The notes under the pieces: model-generated
Seen by the model: only the letters and a program-made list of their open reading frames with translations
Databases searched by the model: none
Told to the model about the DNA's origin: nothing
Source: Ecdyonurus torrentis
Taxonomy: Eukaryota; Arthropoda; Insecta; Ephemeroptera; Heptageniidae
Direction of reading: 5' to 3'
DNA length: 64,000 bases
Assembly (NCBI GenBank): GCA_949318235.1
Contig: OX439127.1
Coordinates: 35,249,156-35,313,155, forward strand
Program-made: the position numbers and the translations under genes
Shown: piece after piece, positions 59,101 through 64,000 of the stretch
How positions within the stretch are numbered: the first letter of the stretch is position 1
Layout of the letters: every line of letters starts with the position of its first letter

Positions 59101-59391
59101 GTGTCAAGTCCTCGCCCCGTGAGACGTCGTGCAAATACCACCCCTGAACCTGAAGCAACTTCTACCACCACGAGTTCACGCCGCGGGTCACGTCGTGATC
59201 GCGACTCACGTCCAGCAGATACTTCAGAGGAACCCATAAAGCGCTCCAGCCGCCGCGGTGAGGAGAGAGGACGTGAACCAGGTGGCAGCACCAAGCATCA
59301 TGCAGAATCCAATAGACGTCACTCTGCAAACCCTAATGAACAACCAAAGAAAGAGGAACCAGTAAATCCACCTAAACCAAAAGAATTCCAG
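59101..59391 (+). CDS. Coding exon 4: basic Ser/Arg-rich segment
   Basis: The acceptor TATGACTGCAG and donor GTAAAA enclose exactly 97 codons in phase 0. It reads VSSPRPVRRRANTTPEPEAT, then Thr/Ser and Arg clusters (SRRGSRRDRD, SSRRGEERGREPG), ending NPPKPKEFQ. Its G+C content is far above exon 3, with CGT/CGC Arg codons. The dibasic clusters could be processing sites in a secreted protein. The minus-strand ORF over it (58989-59294) is a shadow. Confidence 0.85.
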
Positions 59392-60708
59392 GTAAAACAA
59401 GCAAGTTTTAATTAGAGCACAATAGGAACATGGGTAATTTTTTTAAAACGAAATAAATAAATAACGCATATTATAATAAATTGAATATAAAATTAATAAT
59501 TATAGATTAAAAAAAAAATCATTGATACGTAATTTGCCACAGTATATGGTATATATCATATATACTGAGGTAATTTGCTATCTTAATTTTCAACTTTATT
59601 TCCCGGCATAAGTTGTAGCATATGAATGATATTTCAAGAAAGTAACAACTGTGTAACATCTATGATTTTACTCGTACTTTAAATAATAATTATCTAATAT
59701 TACCTAAGATCAAAGAAGAAAAAAAATTATTACAACGCAATAAGGTAGTTGGCAAGGGCAGTTTCATCTTCTGCCGGGCTCTTGTGGTTATCTTTTCACT
59801 TTCTAATATGTATATTTCACTGGTTTGACTTTGAGAGTAACAGGCACTGAGGTTACACGTGAATGTCGATGAACTGGATACCATCTTGATTACTATAATA
59901 TTACAGTGTAAATTGTTTTTCTTGCAAAATAATTTTTTATCCTAAATGAAAGGTGAATATTTGAGGTTTACAAACATACCAGAAATTACCCTATTATCAA
60001 TCTTCATTATTTTTTTTTTGTATTTTTTTCGTAAGTTTAAATAGGAGAAAATTTCAAATTATTTATATACGATCTTTATCAAACTTTTTTTTATGCAAAT
60101 TAATCATCATGATATATGAAATCAATTTATAAACTTATGATTTAAAATTTACAGAATATTGAAATGTTTGAGTCTCTTTCTTGTTATTCATTTTGATTTA
60201 TTAAAAGGCATGATCTGATTGTGTTTTATGTGGTCAGTGAAAATAGCTTCACTTATTTGAGGTTAGAAAAGAAAAGAAAATACACAGTCCTAGGAAATTC
60301 GATTTTCGATTTCAAAGAGATTTTCTTATAAACATAAAGATGCATCTCTTCTATACAGCCAGCTTCGAGAGTTCAATTACATTATTTCAAATGAAACATG
60401 AAACTTTTATATATATATATATATAATCTTAACAAAGCAATGGTCTAATTTCATTATTATATTTTTATATCTAGTAAACACATACTTCAAGAGAATCACA
60501 GTAAAACGTCATTTAATATAACCTACGAGACCTAATTGATTTTTTTTCTTTCTTTTTTTTATCACATTATATAGGAAATAAAAGTTTCTTTTTACCTCTT
60601 GAATACCAAATTAAAAACTCTTGCGAAAACAAATTGAGTTAATTGTTTAATTATATTCCATATTAATAGATTATACGTTTAATTACTTGCAATAGGTATT
60701 TTTAACGT

Positions 60709-60742
<34 letters not shown>

Positions 60743-61592
60743 TACTATTGTCATATTTTTGGGACCGTTTTCTAAGAATACTGATGATGATATCATTACT
60801 GAAATTTTATTATTTCTTTACGTTCTTTCTCCCCTTATTGTAACAAATGTATAATTTAATAACTTTTTTTTTTTACTAAATCTTCCTTGAGGGGGATATG
60901 TTCATATCAAAAAGTAAGGAAATTTAGTATTCAGTAAAACAACAACGAAACAAAGTTCAGTACTTTTTATTATTATTAATTTATTTTTTTCATATTTCGG
61001 AAACAGGTAACACTGAAAGTAATTTAAAAATGTAAAAGCAAAGGAATTTAAGCATGAAATATATTTTGTAATAAATTAAAAATTGTTATACATAATTGAA
61101 AATGCATTTTATGAAGTGTATAAATACTTTTTTCCTTTTATTAAGCTAATATATATATTATATATTAAAATTAATTTAATTAATTACTTTTATATAGTTA
61201 TCTTATTAAAAGTTTGCTGCTGTAAGCACAATAATAATTATATTTATAAAAATCCATTGTATTTTAATGATGATATTTATCACAACGTTACAACAATTAG
61301 TAATTTAATATAATATATATTTTTTTAATTTATTATATATATTATTATTAAACTGGCATAATTTACTTACATATATTAATCATGATGTTTAACATTTCAT
61401 AAAAATTTAAACAATTTACTTTCGTACATGATTACAAAAGTCCTTGACTTTAACTTCCTTATGTATAGTTATTTATTAAATTATTACCTTGAGATTTTTT
61501 TTTTTTTTTTTTTCAGTCTCACATTACTATATTATTATTATTTTAAAGTATATTATGGAGGGCAAATATTAATACATGATATTTGATTACAG
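59392..61592 (+). other. Intron 4 of the secreted-protein gene
   Basis: 2.2 kb A+T-rich, with poly-T at about 60711-60737 and 61495-61515. No exon or element recognised. Confidence 0.7.
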
Positions 61593-61733
61593 AAGGATGG
61601 ACCTGAAGGAGCTTTCAGTGAAGACACAATAGAACGTTTTGACCCAGTACGTGGTGTCACATTACCATCGTACATGCTTTCTCGTTCTATTTTAGAACAA
61701 CAGTTTGATGAATCTGTACGTCACGGACGTTAA
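61593..61733 (+). CDS. Coding exon 5: C terminus of the secreted protein
   Basis: After the acceptor TTGATTACAG the phase-0 frame reads KDGPEGAFSEDTIERFDPVR, then GVTLPSYMLSRSILEQQ, and ends FDESVRHGR with TAA at 61731-61733. It is not repetitive and looks conserved in character (mixed acidic/aromatic). It follows exon 4 without a phase change. Confidence 0.85.
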   Translation, partial: KDGPEGAFSEDTIERFDPVRGVTLPSYMLSRSILEQQFDESVRHGR

Positions 61734-62000
61734 AAACCAATAAGAGTATAAAACAATAATATAGTAATAATAATAATACTATATTCGTGACTCTTGACCA
61801 CAAAACAAACGTTTTCGTAATAATAATGCATGCATAAACTATATGTACTAGAGTCATGAAATGTCTATATTATATAATCCATTTACATATAAATTGAAGT
61901 ATCTATAGATTTTATTTTAGAAGGATTATATAAATCAATATAAATAACAAAGAATCAAGCTCTAAATATATTATATTTGAATTGCAAATAAAATCAATCA
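61734..62000 (+). other. 3' UTR of the secreted-protein gene, candidate poly(A) signal
   Basis: An AATAAA hexamer at 61987-61992, about 250 bp after the stop, is a plausible polyadenylation signal. No competing ORF. Confidence 0.5.
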
Positions 62001-64000
62001 TACTCACTTTTTTTTTCCTGACGTTATATAAATTTTATGACAATTACATTGTTCTTTTACTGGCTTTGTGGTCAAATTTAAAATATAAATATATATTTTT
62101 TTGTTATCTCGTTTTAATCCTCATAAAAATATAGTTTTTTTTTAAAGTCAATAAAGGGTACATTTTTTTCTCTCTGTACTTCAATAATTTAATTTCAGTA
62201 AATAAAAATATATGTAATTGAATTGATTAGTAATGAAAGACAAATCAATATTATACCTTCACCGTACATATTCATCAATTATTTTGTTACAACCATGTCT
62301 GCACTTTTTTTTTTTACCATCCTATTATTCTATATAATATTCATCCTTATCAGATAAATCTAAGCCAATAGAATAATAATTATTCCCACCCCCTACCCCA
62401 TAATGAGACTGGATCATTTAAAAAATATAATATTCTACGTAACATTTATTCAATTTCATTTTACATAATACAACATCAATATTAAAGACTTGAATACAAT
62501 ACATAAAATATTATTATTATATATATATTTTTTAAATAATATCGTCAAAATTTAATTTACGAGTATTAAAAAAACTATTCTTCAATATATGTTATTTGCT
62601 TATCCTAGATTCCGTCCCATACTTTTAAATTACTGTGTATAAGCATCAATAATTTGTTTTTAATCATATTTTACCATAGCTTAGATGATTATTTAATTTG
62701 CATAAATATTATTTATAACGTTGACATACTTATTAAATTCTTGCTTCATATATTTTTAAATTAAAGATCTACTTTTTGTTAAATGCTAATTACATTAAAA
62801 TTTGTTATTACATAAGACATAATACTCTCTCTCTCTCTCTCTCTCTCTTTCACACACACACACACACACTTTACATCTCATTATAAAAGTTCATTATATC
62901 CATTTAAAATAAATAAAAATACTGGATTTCAAATAATGTGGTGATAAATTTTAAAAATCGTATAAACGTAAATTATATATCTTGTAATTTTAGTGTCATA
63001 ATTTATCGTTATATAATTTATCAACCAAAATAATAATAATAATAAAAACCTGAATCACTTTATATTCATTACAGATATTATTGTTGTATTATTTTAAACT
63101 GTAATAATTAGACTGATGACATTATAAATTTCCTCCTTGTCATAATATAATATAAAGCAACAAGATCTCGTTTTTCTGAAAGTAGTAAAGACACTATAAA
63201 CTTGAACTGAAATTTGTATCGCATATTTTATCTAAACTTGATTTTACAATAATAATAATAATAATTCTATCTTATGGTCTGCTTATATGGAATAATATTT
63301 ACATTGTGTAATAAATTTAATTCAATGAAAATTTAATGGTTTTAAATGAAGATCACATGCAGTCAACTTTATTGCATATTGAAAATATTGCTCTGTGTGA
63401 AGAGGACTTTAGGGACCTATTAAATAAAAAAACTTCAAATTTGATTACAGTAAATATTTATTTTCAAAAAGGATTATGTACAGTACTGTATGCAATCCTT
63501 GAGTAAAATAAGCATGCATAATTTTTATATTAATTACAATCATATTTCTCTCATAAAAATACGGTGTAACAATTCATTTGACTTAAACAGTAATTATAAT
63601 ACATGATATATTTCCTATAGATATTATTTACACAATTTTGTATACATTTCAGCTACACTACACGTTAGAATTTCAAATTTTCCACCCACATATAGAAATT
63701 TTCAACTTTTTGTTTTTTTGTTTTCCTCACAAGTGTTTACTAGATCGATAGAACAAAATTTATGTTACTTTTGTATAGAGTGTTGAGAAATTCTTTATAA
63801 ATATGATGCTTTATAAGAATGATTAAAAAAATGTTAAATATTTTGTATTGTTATAAATTTAAAATGTCATCGCAGAAAGTTAAAGCTTTACTCATGTCAT
63901 AACTACATAAAACGTTATAACATTATGTAACAGTTAATTGCAAAATATTAAAATTTTCATTTATTTTAATGAAAGTTTCTAAATTTTAAAGTACAATAAG
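62001..64000. other. Intergenic A+T-rich DNA
   Basis: No gene seen. It contains a (TC)n/(CA)n compound microsatellite at about 62826-62869 and several short (AAT)n runs. Confidence 0.55.

Larger units (their letters stand above)
34619..61733 (+). other. Gene span: secreted Ser/Tyr-rich protein with two Cys modules, five coding exons
   Basis: The exons 34619-34671, 39156-39316, 55303-57109, 59101-59391 and 61593-61733 join in phase into about 801 residues. The protein starts MKVFAPALLAVLVTLTGVTA, a signal peptide (cleavage likely after Ala20), so it is predicted to be secreted. Residues about 200-560 are Ser/Tyr/Lys/Pro-rich with repeated YSFSSSK, SYSY and TTDKPV units. A Cys pattern occurs twice: C141, C167-x2-C170-x11-C182 and C581, C591-x2-C594-x10-C605, each with MTC[YW]xC. 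The C-terminal part is basic (SRRGSRRDRD) and then ends with an acidic/aromatic block. I do not recognise the family. An extracellular matrix or cuticle role is an inference from signal peptide, repeats and gene layout. Intron 2 houses the 15.2-kb hairpin element. Confidence 0.85.

Noticed and set aside
58989..59294. Minus-strand 101-codon ORF over exon 4
   Set aside because: It is a shadow of the G+C-rich Arg/Ser exon, which fits its neighbours in phase on the + strand.

Overview
The window looks like nuclear DNA of an arthropod, most likely an insect. It is extremely A+T-rich, has long introns with GT/AG borders, many (AT)n, (GA)n and poly-T tracts, and fragments of insect-type non-LTR retrotransposons. 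Hymenoptera is my best guess from the style of the LINE 3' tails, but nothing here proves it. Splice sites were read by eye from reading phase and consensus; no RNA evidence was available.

Region 1 (1-16 kb, + strand): six exons (2481-15716) encode the TM3-to-C-terminus part of a class A peptide GPCR. The DRY motif, the CWLP motif in TM6 and the NPxxY motif in TM7 are all present. TM1, TM2 and the N terminus are not seen and should lie left of the window. The long introns hold a 520-bp palindrome and a possible alternative last exon.

Region 2 (16-34 kb): mostly gene-poor DNA. It holds two fragmentary LINE relics (19.2-20.4 kb, - strand) and a 5'-truncated but otherwise open LINE (23.7-26.3 kb, - strand). 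The reverse transcriptase of that LINE is split by a 326-bp inverted-repeat element flanked by TTAA. One orphan candidate exon lies at 30.66 kb.

Region 3 (34.6-61.7 kb, + strand): a five-exon gene for a predicted secreted protein of about 801 residues. It has a TATA box, a first coding exon of only two codons (M-K), a signal peptide completed by exon 2, a long Ser/Tyr-rich repeat region carried mostly by exon 3, and two Cys-rich modules.

Region 4, nested inside intron 2 of that gene (39911-55126): a 15.2-kb giant hairpin. Two nearly identical arms of about 7.45 kb are separated by a 298-nt loop of 45-bp tandem repeats. It has 5'-AG...CT-3' ends and a 6-bp target-site duplication (TGTATA). 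This is the formal signature of Polinton/Maverick-type elements, yet no protein of that group, and no ORF over about 100 codons, is visible. Each arm carries its own nested elements at mirror positions. It is the most unusual object in the window: a large non-coding palindromic element that would be transcribed as a multi-kilobase double-stranded hairpin in the host pre-mRNA.

Region 5 (61.7-64 kb): 3' flank with no recognisable gene.
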